Origin: Fidelibacterota bacterium
GTDB taxonomy: Bacteria; Fidelibacterota; Marinisomatia; Marinisomatales; Marinisomataceae
Assembly (NCBI GenBank): GCA_014240005.1
Contig: JAAZXT010000033.1
Coordinates: 1-34,172 of the forward strand
Direction of reading: 5' to 3'
Length of the DNA stretch: 34,172 nt
Part shown: one piece after another, positions 6,628 to 14,009 of the stretch
Layout: every line of letters begins with the position of its first letter
How positions within the stretch are numbered: the stretch's first letter is position 1
Position numbers and translations under genes: made by a program
Notes under the pieces: model-generated
The model's database searches: none
The model's input: only the letters and a program-made list of their open reading frames with translations
Told to the model about the DNA's origin: nothing

Positions 6628-7218
6628 ATGTCAAAAAAACAAATATTCTCATTATTTATTGCTGTTAATTTTCTTTTAGTTAGTTGTAGTTCTTCCAGTT
6701 CCTCAAAGAAAAAATCAGTTGCAGCACAACGCGCTGTTGAAACAAGAGAGTATGCCGTAGATACAAAATCATTGATGACATCTTCTATAGGTGCCTTCCA
6801 AGACCTTGGATTTACTATTGACACTCTTAGTGAGGAATTTGGTTTAATTACGGCTAGCAAAGTTGAAGAAGAGGAAGAGGAAGATGATGAGGGGTTTTCA
6901 GCCGGAAAAATACTAGGCGCATTGCTTATAATCGGTGCATTGATAGCTTTAGATGATATTTTGCCTGACAGCGATGATAGTGGAGGTGGTGGAGGCAGCA
7001 CAAAAACGGTTATCAAAGACTATAAGCTTACAGCCACATTAACAGTAAAGCCTATTTCAGAAACCGAACCTGTTTTATCATCTTTGCGTATCAATTTTGG
7101 AGGTAGTGAAAGAAAGCGATCTATGAGATTCTTCAAAGAATTCTTTGCCGCCATCGACAAATCATTATTTTTAGATGAGAATCTAGATGCAGCAGAAGAT
7201 GTTGATTTAGAAGAATAG
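6628..7218 (+). CDS. Lipoprotein of unrecognised family, copy 2 of the tandem pair, with hydrophobic insert
   Basis: 196 residues. Signal 'MSKKQIFSLFIAVNFLLVSC' (lipobox LVSC) is followed by a Ser-run and Lys cluster. 'RAVETREYAVDTKSLMTSSI' then 'GAFQDLGFTIDTLSEEFGLI' is clearly homologous to copy 1, as is 'VLSSLRINFGG...FFKEFFAAIDKSLFL'. It differs by a middle insertion: an acidic stretch (EEEEEEDDEG), a helix-like hydrophobic segment 'GKILGALLIIGALIALDDIL', and an Asp/Gly linker (DSDDSGGGGGS). It ends in an acidic tail. The insert could be a membrane or self-association helix. The gene is 2 nt downstream of copy 1. The pair arose by duplication; the divergence suggests distinct roles. Confidence 0.75.
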   Translation: MSKKQIFSLFIAVNFLLVSCSSSSSSKKKSVAAQRAVETREYAVDTKSLMTSSIGAFQDLGFTIDTLSEEFGLITASKVEEEEEEDDEGFSAGKILGALLIIGALIALDDILPDSDDSGGGGGSTKTVIKDYKLTATLTVKPISETEPVLSSLRINFGGSERKRSMRFFKEFFAAIDKSLFLDENLDAAEDVDLEE

Positions 7219-7252
7219 AATTAAACACCTTCTTATTTTTCAGATTTTTTCT

Positions 7253-7258
7253 TATACT
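7253..7258 (+). promoter_or_regulatory. Probable -10 element with near-leaderless start
   Basis: TATACT lies 14 nt upstream of the ATG at 7273. With a usual -10 to start distance, the leader would be about 7 nt and has no Shine-Dalgarno. The -35 region (TTCTTA, 17-nt spacer) is weak. Confidence 0.35.
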
Positions 7259-7272
7259 TTATATCAATAGTC

Positions 7273-10200
7273 ATGATAAGAAAAATCTCAAATTATATAT
7301 TTATTACATCGATTCTTGTAACTAGTATTTTTGCATCAACTGGTAGTAAGGATCACTCTGCTGAAATATTAAGCAGGGGGCGATATATTCCAATTGCGAT
7401 ATCAGATAATTTTCTAGTAACAGCTAAAACTTTCTCATCGCTTACGTCTAGAACAGTAGATATTTATGAATTATATAGCGGTATTGATTCGATGCAAAAA
7501 ACTGCAGAGTTAACATCGCCAAATCCATTATCTGGAGATGATTTTGGTTTCAGTATGGCATTGCATAATAATTATTTACTTATAGGTGCTCCAGGATCAG
7601 ATGATGGTAACGGAGCGGTATACTTATATCGTAAAGATTATACAGGAGAATGGATATTAGTAAAAACATTTGAAAACCCTAACGCAACGACAGATCCTAG
7701 TCAATCCCAAAAGTTTGGATATAATGTAGCTTTAGACGATAAGTATGTTGCTATTGCCTCACCTTTTTTCAATGATGGTACAGTATTTGTATATGACTTT
7801 AATCCTGAGTCTGAAAATTTCAATAATGCACGAACAACACCATTTGAAGTGATTGACGTGCGCAACTTAGGAGATGTAGAGGGTTGTTATGCTGACGGTC
7901 CAGATAAGTTCGGATTTGGAGTATCTATGTCGTTTAACAATAATAAGTTACTTATTGGATCATTAAAAGAATTTGTACATCTTGTTGAATTTAACAACGG
8001 GATTGTATCTGGCATTAATATTTTGTCTCCCGAACAAGAAGATCAGGAGAGTGATGGTAACAGACGTTTTGGTCAATCTGTCCATGTTGGAGATTCTAGT
8101 ATTTATATTTCAGCCCTAGAAGATAGTAATGGTCAAGGTAAGGTGTTTGTTTATCCTTATATAGATACCAACAATAGAACCGATGAAAGTCCTTGGACAA
8201 ATTTTTATACCATCCAACCTTCTGACTTAGTAGAAAATAGTTATTTTGGATATCGATTTAGCGAATTAGACAATCAATTAATTATTAGCACGTTTAATCA
8301 ATCTAATTTATATGTCTATAATAAAAATAAACTAAACAATCAATTCGCACTCAAAGAGGTAATCAAGAACAATAACTATAATAGTTCTGATTATTTTGGT
8401 AGAAATGTTGTTTTAATTGACGATGCGCTTATTACAGATGCTTATTATGCAGATGAGTTAGTGCTATATAATAATCTATCAACTACTCGACAATCTTTCA
8501 AAAATTTATCAACAAAAGGACCAGTTTTATCTATTAGCGGTAAAATAGAATGTACCGGAGGTACTGCGGGATCTTATGATTGTAATAATATTGACTTGAT
8601 GGCATTTATGGATAAGACAGAAATTGGTGGAGGAAACAATACCAATTTGAATGATATTTGGGGATGGACAGACCCTGTGACTGCTAAAGAATATGCACTT
8701 GTTGGTATGAGTAATGGAACATCTTTTGTTGACATTACTGCACCAGATAGCCCTGTATATGTGGGAAGATTGGCAACACATAGCAGTAATTCTACATGGC
8801 GCGATATTAAAGTATATAATAACTATGCTTTCATTGTATCAGAGGCAAGCGGTCATGGTATGCAAGTATTTGACTTAACAGTACTAAGAACTTTCGGTGG
8901 TACTCCCATTACGTTCTCTGAGACAGCTCATTATGGTGAATTTGGTAATGCACACAATATTTTTATTAATGAAGATACAGGCTTTGCATATGCTATAGGT
9001 ACGAGCACTTGCGGTCCAGGAGGATTGCATATTGTAGATATTAGTAATCCTAGTTTACCAGCAAAATCAGCTTGCGTGTCTGATCCTTCTACAGGAAGAA
9101 GTAATACGGGATATGTTCATGACGTACAATGTGTCGTATATAATGGACCGGATTCTGCATATGTCGGGAAAGAGATCTGTTTTGGTTCTAATGAGACCAA
9201 TGTTTGGATTGCAGATTTGAGCACCAAATCAGATGATTCTAGTGGTGCTAAAACTATTGGGCTTGGTAGTTACGATAACTATTATACCCACCAGGGATGG
9301 TTAACGGAAGATCATCGATACTTTATCGTAAATGATGAGCTAGATGAGATGAATGGAGGAATCGGTAATACAAGAACATTAATCTGGAATGTAGAAGACT
9401 TAAATAATCCAACAATACAAAAAGCCTATACTGGACCAACACCATCTATCGATCATAATAATTATATTATTGGAGATTATGTGTATATGTCTCATTACAC
9501 AAGCGGATTACGTATTCTTGATATTTCTGATATAAATAATCCAAGTGAAGCAGCATATTTTGATGTATATCCATCAAATAATAATGCATCATTTGATGGC
9601 ACTTGGAGTAATTATCCTTACTATGGTAGCGGAACGGTTGTAGTAACAGGCATTGATGAAGGGTTATATATTTTAAATCCTACACACGATGATACTGCAC
9701 CTGACGTGCCTGCTAATATTTCTTATTCAATTCCAGTTGATGGAACAATTACTTTTTCTTGGGATCTTAGCGCTGATACTAATTCTAAGGTTAGAGTTTA
9801 TAGGTCAGAAGAAGCTTTATTTACTCCTTCTTCTAGTAATTTAATCGCAGAAATAAGTTATCCAAATTCAGTATTTTCAGATACAGGTTTAGATACAAGC
9901 AAAACATATTATTATAAACTATCTACTGTTGATCAACAAGGACAAGAAAGTCAATATTCTTCTGAATATCAAATTAAACCAGTGACATTTGTTAATGCTC
10001 CTCCAAATATTGATACAATATCAGATGTGCAAATAAATGAAGATACTAATCTTGGTATACAGATTACTGGAGTTAATTACGGGGCAGACGTTAATGCTCA
10101 AAATGTCACTGTAACAGCATATGCGGAGGATACAGCCATGTTCCCTGCATTAGTAGTCAATAATCCTAGTTCTGGTCAATTTATACTTGATTTATCACCA

Positions 10201-11007
10201 AGTGAAAATAGTAATGGATCTTCTGTAGTATATGTTACTGTTCGAGATGATGGTGGTACAGCAGATGGCGGGATTGATTCGACAAGAGTATCATTTAATG
10301 CAACAGTATTACCGATAAATGATTCACCAGGATCTTTTACTACAACAGGAGAGTATGTATTTAATGCTATAGATGGTTCTGGTGCATATTTATCAACTGA
10401 ATATTTATTTATTACACCAGAAAATCAAAACGACTCATTAAGGTTTGTTTGGGAAGAATCTGTTGACGTAGATGGTGATAATATTGAGTATCGTATGATT
10501 GGTTACAATGATTTAGACTTCTTAAGTATGGATACATGGATTCAAGATAATTCAATAGCATGGGCATTAAAAGATTTAGTAGCACAAACTGACACTATTA
10601 ACGTTGCTGAAGGTTCATGGTCTGTTATATCTACAGATGGACAATCCTTTCAAACTGCAGTGTCTGGTTCTATTGGTAATTTAAAAATTGATGGAAGAGC
10701 ATTGATACCGGATGTATTAGAGTTAAAGCAAAATTATCCAAACCCATTTACATCATTTACAACATTAGAGTATGATGTTCCATCAACTCAGTATATTGTT
10801 GTAAGGGTATTTAATATTAAAGGTCAGCTTGTTGCTACTTTAGTAGATGAAGAGCAAGGAGCTGGCTATAAATCAGTAGTATGGGATGGAACCAATGACA
10901 ATGGGGACTTAGTAAGTTCAGGAGTCTATTTCTGTCAAATGTATACACCGGCTAATCCAAATGGTGGCCAGTTTATTAAAGCAATAAAGATGTTAAGACT
11001 AAGATAA
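7273..11007 (+). CDS. Secreted multidomain beta-propeller protein with choice-of-anchor B region and T9SS C-terminal sorting domain
   Basis: 1244 residues. Order: signal peptide (about 1-21); an FG-GAP-like propeller (about 25-415) with repeated 'GDDFGFSMALHNNYLLIGAPGSDDGNGAVYLY'-type blades; a choice-of-anchor B/LVIVD-like region (about 415-805) with 'NDIWGWTDP', 'ALVGMSNGTSFVDIT' and 'HNIFINEDTGFAYAIG'; a fibronectin type III domain (about 806-900); a cadherin/Ig-like domain (about 908-1019, 'PPNIDTISDVQINEDT'); and a final tail from about 1150. That tail reads 'LELKQNYPNPFTSFTTLEYDV', then 'VFNIKGQLVATLVDEEQGAG', then 'SSGVYFCQM', the type A sorting domain of the type IX secretion system. 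It should be exported across both membranes and attached or released at the surface. Ligand and activity are unknown. The DedA gene follows by 3 nt. Confidence 0.85.
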   Translation: MIRKISNYIFITSILVTSIFASTGSKDHSAEILSRGRYIPIAISDNFLVTAKTFSSLTSRTVDIYELYSGIDSMQKTAELTSPNPLSGDDFGFSMALHNNYLLIGAPGSDDGNGAVYLYRKDYTGEWILVKTFENPNATTDPSQSQKFGYNVALDDKYVAIASPFFNDGTVFVYDFNPESENFNNARTTPFEVIDVRNLGDVEGCYADGPDKFGFGVSMSFNNNKLLIGSLKEFVHLVEFNNGIVSGINILSPEQEDQESDGNRRFGQSVHVGDSSIYISALEDSNGQGKVFVYPYIDTNNRTDESPWTNFYTIQPSDLVENSYFGYRFSELDNQLIISTFNQSNLYVYNKNKLNNQFALKEVIKNNNYNSSDYFGRNVVLIDDALITDAYYADELVLYNNLSTTRQSFKNLSTKGPVLSISGKIECTGGTAGSYDCNNIDLMAFMDKTEIGGGNNTNLNDIWGWTDPVTAKEYALVGMSNGTSFVDITAPDSPVYVGRLATHSSNSTWRDIKVYNNYAFIVSEASGHGMQVFDLTVLRTFGGTPITFSETAHYGEFGNAHNIFINEDTGFAYAIGTSTCGPGGLHIVDISNPSLPAKSACVSDPSTGRSNTGYVHDVQCVVYNGPDSAYVGKEICFGSNETNVWIADLSTKSDDSSGAKTIGLGSYDNYYTHQGWLTEDHRYFIVNDELDEMNGGIGNTRTLIWNVEDLNNPTIQKAYTGPTPSIDHNNYIIGDYVYMSHYTSGLRILDISDINNPSEAAYFDVYPSNNNASFDGTWSNYPYYGSGTVVVTGIDEGLYILNPTHDDTAPDVPANISYSIPVDGTITFSWDLSADTNSKVRVYRSEEALFTPSSSNLIAEISYPNSVFSDTGLDTSKTYYYKLSTVDQQGQESQYSSEYQIKPVTFVNAPPNIDTISDVQINEDTNLGIQITGVNYGADVNAQNVTVTAYAEDTAMFPALVVNNPSSGQFILDLSPSENSNGSSVVYVTVRDDGGTADGGIDSTRVSFNATVLPINDSPGSFTTTGEYVFNAIDGSGAYLSTEYLFITPENQNDSLRFVWEESVDVDGDNIEYRMIGYNDLDFLSMDTWIQDNSIAWALKDLVAQTDTINVAEGSWSVISTDGQSFQTAVSGSIGNLKIDGRALIPDVLELKQNYPNPFTSFTTLEYDVPSTQYIVVRVFNIKGQLVATLVDEEQGAGYKSVVWDGTNDNGDLVSSGVYFCQMYTPANPNGGQFIKAIKMLRLR

Positions 11008-11010
11008 ACG

Positions 11011-11625
11011 TTGAATCCATTAAAAAATCTATATCAATGGGTCTTATCATGGGCAGAGAGCGCCTATGGAGTATTCATTTTATTTTGTGTCTCTTTTGCT
11101 GAATCATCTTTTTTTCCTGTTCCAGCCGATCCTTTGTTGATCGCATTAGCAATCGGGAATACTAAAAAATCATTTTACTATGCCTTTATGTGTACTTTGG
11201 GATCTGTTGTTGGTGGAATATTTGGATATATGATTGGATATTTCCTTTGGTGGACATCTCCAGGCGAATATTCCTCAGTTGCAGAATTCTTCTTCAATAT
11301 AGTTCCTGGGTTTACCACAGAAGTATTTGATAATATCAAAATTCGATATGAAACCTATAATTTTATTGTAATCTTTACTGCCGCATTTACGCCAATTCCA
11401 TATAAAGTGTTCTCTATTAGCGCAGGTGCATTTTCTATTAATTTACCGATATTCATTATTGCATCTATTCTGGGACGAGGTTTGCGTTTCTATATGATTA
11501 GTACGCTAGTATGGTTTTTTGGAGACGCTATTAAGGCAATGATGGATAAGTATTTTAACCTATTTATTATCATTTTAACTATCATATTTTGCTTAAGCTA
11601 TTTTTTGATTGGATATCTATTTTAA
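11011..11625 (+). CDS. DedA/VTT-domain inner-membrane protein (YqaA-like)
   Basis: 204 residues with several membrane segments and the VTT signature. 'FAESSFFPVPADPLLIALAI' is the usual 'E...fpiP.d.ll', 'GSVVGGIFGYMIGYFLW' is the first helical pair, and 'FTAAFTPIPYKVFSISAGAF' plus 'FIIASILGRGLRFY' is the re-entrant loop and G-R motif. The family is implicated in lipid-carrier or phospholipid translocation across the membrane. It starts with TTG at 11011, 3 nt after the T9SS-protein stop; no closer ATG is in frame, and the family starts at this point. Translational coupling to the upstream gene is likely. Confidence 0.85.
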   Translation: MNPLKNLYQWVLSWAESAYGVFILFCVSFAESSFFPVPADPLLIALAIGNTKKSFYYAFMCTLGSVVGGIFGYMIGYFLWWTSPGEYSSVAEFFFNIVPGFTTEVFDNIKIRYETYNFIVIFTAAFTPIPYKVFSISAGAFSINLPIFIIASILGRGLRFYMISTLVWFFGDAIKAMMDKYFNLFIIILTIIFCLSYFLIGYLF

Positions 11626-11630
11626 TTTGT

Positions 11631-11636
11631 TATAGT
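11631..11636 (+). promoter_or_regulatory. Possible -10 element giving a leaderless M28 transcript
   Basis: TATAGT lies only 8 nt before the ATG at 11645, so transcription would begin within a base or two of the start codon. A weak -35 (TTGGAT, 16-nt spacer) lies within the end of the upstream gene. The gene could also be read from the upstream operon. Confidence 0.3.
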
Positions 11637-11644
11637 TTTCGGCC

Positions 11645-12889
11645 ATGAAATATACATTATATCTATCTATTCTATTTTTAGCATCATGTGCTACCAATAT
11701 GCCTAATGCTAGTATTCCTGAGATTAAAACCACGAAAAATGATATTACTATTGATGATTTTAAATCACATATTACTTATTTATCATCAGATGGATTGCGA
11801 GGAAGAAGTTCTGGTACGCCAGGAGATAGGCTGGCTAAGGATTATATTGTCAATCACTTTACTAACGCTGGACTACCAACAGAAAGAATGATTGAAGTCC
11901 AAGAGCATTATGTTGCAAAAAGCAGACTTAAGCCTAAAAATAAAGTTAAAACATATAATATTATTGCGACCTTACCAGGTAATGATGAACAATTAAAAAA
12001 TGAATACGTTGTTATTGGCGCTCATTATGATAGCGTCAAAAATACACTTGGATTGATTCATAACGGTGCAGACGACAATGGATCAGGAACAGCAATGATT
12101 CTAGAATTATTTGAAAAATTTGCTTCGACTAACACACATAGAAGAACATTAGTTTTTATGACTTTTGGTGGAGAAGAGTTAGGTCTTTTAGGCTCAAAGC
12201 ATTACGTCAATAATCCAACAATCGATTTAAGTAAAGTACAATTAATGGTGAATTTAGATATGGTTGGAAGAATGGACGAAGAAAATAACGTGCAGTTAGG
12301 CGGATCTCCATCTGCAACGAATCTCTCATCGAAGCTTCACCCATTTTTTGTCAATTCTAAGATTAATATAATAGATTTAGGAAAAGGGATATTTAGTCGA
12401 TCAGATCATTATAATTTTTATAAAAAAGATATTCCTGTTCTTTTCTTTTTTACAGGGATTCATCCAGATTATCATACAGCAACAGATGATGAAGATAAAA
12501 TCAACTATGATGGAATGATGGAAATTTCTCAAGTAGTAGAGCCAATCGTTTCTGAATTTGCTAACTCTGAAGAGAGGCTTATTTTTGAAAAAATGGAAGA
12601 TGAACAACAAACAATGCAACAATCTCCATCAAAAATGAAAGTTACTTTAGGTGTAATGCCCGATTACGCTTACGATGGTAAGGGGCTCAAAATAGATAGT
12701 GTAATAGATAATCGTCCCGCAAAAATGGCAGGCATATTAGACGGAGATATTCTTATTAAAATCCAAGATATGGATATTGTAGATATTTATAAATATATGG
12801 AAGCACTTTCAAATATTGAACCTGGCGATCAAGCTCAAGTGACAGTGTTAAGAGCTGAAGAAAAAGTAATATTAGATGTACAATTTTAA
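11645..12889 (+). CDS. M28-family zinc aminopeptidase lipoprotein with C-terminal PDZ domain
   Basis: 414 residues. The lipoprotein signal is 'MKYTLYLSILFLASC' (lipobox LASC). The M28 domain shows all expected di-zinc ligand contexts: 'VIGAHYDSV' (His/Asp), 'HNGADDNGSGTAMILE' (bridging Asp), 'FGGEELGLLGSKHY' (catalytic Glu and ligand), 'MVNLDMVGRM' (Asp) and 'PDYHTATDDEDKI' (His). A PA-type insert is not obvious. The last 80 residues (from 'VTLGVMPDYAYDGKGLKIDS', with 'VIDNRPAKMAGILDGDILIK') form a PDZ domain, a common arrangement in periplasmic M28 enzymes. It likely trims peptides at the outer-membrane inner face. The next gene starts 14 nt before its end. Confidence 0.93.
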   Translation: MKYTLYLSILFLASCATNMPNASIPEIKTTKNDITIDDFKSHITYLSSDGLRGRSSGTPGDRLAKDYIVNHFTNAGLPTERMIEVQEHYVAKSRLKPKNKVKTYNIIATLPGNDEQLKNEYVVIGAHYDSVKNTLGLIHNGADDNGSGTAMILELFEKFASTNTHRRTLVFMTFGGEELGLLGSKHYVNNPTIDLSKVQLMVNLDMVGRMDEENNVQLGGSPSATNLSSKLHPFFVNSKINIIDLGKGIFSRSDHYNFYKKDIPVLFFFTGIHPDYHTATDDEDKINYDGMMEISQVVEPIVSEFANSEERLIFEKMEDEQQTMQQSPSKMKVTLGVMPDYAYDGKGLKIDSVIDNRPAKMAGILDGDILIKIQDMDIVDIYKYMEALSNIEPGDQAQVTVLRAEEKVILDVQF

Positions 12890-13925
12890 GAGACAACACG
12901 TCCAGAAATTATTAATCGTTTTTGCATTCTCGTTCTTTTCATGTAGTCAGCCTCAGACATTTACAATTACCAATGTGCAACAATTGACTCTTACGGGTGA
13001 TAATGGAGAAGGATATTTCAATCAAGAGGAAACACAGATTGTCTTTCAATCTAAGCGTGACGGCAATGAGTGTGATAAGCTGTACTTGGTAGATGTAGAT
13101 GGTAAAAATCTCAGAGAATTTCCAATAAAAGACGGAGCCTTTACTTGTGCACATTACGCCCTTGATAATGAGTTTATTTTCTTTTCTTCAACAATAAAAG
13201 ACGGATCTGAATGTCCAAAAATTTATAAACATCCCAATCCTCGCAAGTATATTTGGCCTTTAAGAAATTATGAGATTTATAGATGGGACGGTGATACTGC
13301 AATGCAATTAACTAATGCTCCAGGATATAATGCTGAAACCACTATCCATCCAACAGAAAGAAAAGTTATTTTTACATCAATGCGTGAAGGGGATATAGAT
13401 TTATACGAAATGGATTATGATGGTAGTAATGTAAAGCGCATTACCACAGAGTTTGGTTATGATGGAGGGGCATTTTACTCTCCTGATGGGAATAGTATTG
13501 TATGGCGTGCATGGTACCCTAGTAATGATGAAGAAAAAGAAAAATGGTCTACCAATTTAAGTAATCGTTATATAGACGCTGTACCATTAGATATTTATGT
13601 GGCAAAACGAGATGGATCTAATAAAAAAAGATTAACGAATAATGGAGCTACTAACTGGTCTCCATCATGGCATCCAGATGGTAAGCATATTGTTTTTTCA
13701 TCTAATATGGATGATTGGAGAGAAGACTATAATGCTTTTGGAAGTAACTTTGAACTTTACATGATTCATGTAAATACTTTAAAGATCCAGCGCTTAACCA
13801 ATAATGATACTTTTGATTCATTTCCAGTAATATCGCAAAATGGAAAAATTATTTTTTCTTCGAATCGGGATGCAGAAAATCCCCGTCAAACAAATATTTT
13901 TATCGGATCTATTATCAATAAATAG
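12876..13925 (+). CDS. TolB-like (PD40/WD40-like) beta-propeller lipoprotein
   Basis: 349 residues. The N-terminus 'MYNFKRQHVQKLLIVFAFSFFSC' is a signal sequence with a plausible lipobox FFSC (Cys23). The body repeats the PD40 motif: 'GYFNQEETQIVFQSKRDG', 'TIHPTERKVIFTSMREGDIDLYEMDYDGSN', 'AFYSPDGNSIVWRAW', 'PSWHPDGKHIVFSSNMDD' and 'PVISQNGKIIFSSNRDAENP', i.e. a six- or seven-bladed propeller like the C-terminal half of TolB. The TolB N-terminal domain is absent, so this is not true TolB. The start overlaps the M28 gene by 14 nt. Propellers of this kind often accompany periplasmic peptidases, and a helper role for the M28 enzyme is inference only. Confidence 0.85.
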   Translation: MYNFKRQHVQKLLIVFAFSFFSCSQPQTFTITNVQQLTLTGDNGEGYFNQEETQIVFQSKRDGNECDKLYLVDVDGKNLREFPIKDGAFTCAHYALDNEFIFFSSTIKDGSECPKIYKHPNPRKYIWPLRNYEIYRWDGDTAMQLTNAPGYNAETTIHPTERKVIFTSMREGDIDLYEMDYDGSNVKRITTEFGYDGGAFYSPDGNSIVWRAWYPSNDEEKEKWSTNLSNRYIDAVPLDIYVAKRDGSNKKRLTNNGATNWSPSWHPDGKHIVFSSNMDDWREDYNAFGSNFELYMIHVNTLKIQRLTNNDTFDSFPVISQNGKIIFSSNRDAENPRQTNIFIGSIINK

Positions 13926-13930
13926 CTTCT

Positions 13931-13949
13931 ATTGAGATTTAATCTCAAT
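13931..13949. promoter_or_regulatory. Palindromic operator 1 upstream of the TonB receptor promoter
   Basis: ATTGAGATTTAATCTCAAT is a perfect 9-1-9 palindrome beginning 5 nt after the upstream stop and ending 6 nt before the putative -35. No T-tract follows, so it is not a terminator. The inner 15 bases TGAGATT-T-AATCTCA have the 7-1-7 geometry typical of Fur-family boxes. Assignment to Fur is inference. Confidence 0.65.
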
Positions 13950-13954
13950 TATAC

Positions 13955-13981
13955 TTGCATCTAGATTCTTTCTATTATAAT
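13955..13981 (+). promoter_or_regulatory. Promoter of the TonB-dependent receptor gene, between two operators
   Basis: A perfect TATAAT (13976-13981) with a weak -35 TTGCAT (13955-13960) and a short 15-nt spacer. The -10 abuts operator 2, so the predicted start point falls inside that palindrome. This is a classical repressible layout. The ATG is at 14010. Confidence 0.55.
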
Positions 13982-14000
13982 ATTGAGATATAGTCTCAAT
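13982..14000. promoter_or_regulatory. Palindromic operator 2 overlapping the transcription start of the TonB receptor gene
   Basis: ATTGAGATATAGTCTCAAT has the same 7-nt arms (ATTGAGA/TCTCAAT) and the same 19-bp length as operator 1. Centre-to-centre distance is 51 bp, about five helical turns, so both lie on the same DNA face. Confidence 0.65.
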
Positions 14001-14009
14001 AGCATATAA

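Noticed and set aside
6585-7016. 143-aa minus-strand ORF across the lipoprotein pair
   Set aside because: It is an antisense shadow: low complexity (PPPPP, SSSSSSSSS) produced by complementing Gly/Glu/Ser-coding runs of the sense gene.
13931-13949. First palindrome after the TolB-like gene as an intrinsic terminator
   Set aside because: It is not followed by a T-tract, and its arms recur in a second palindrome at the receptor's start site, which fits an operator better.
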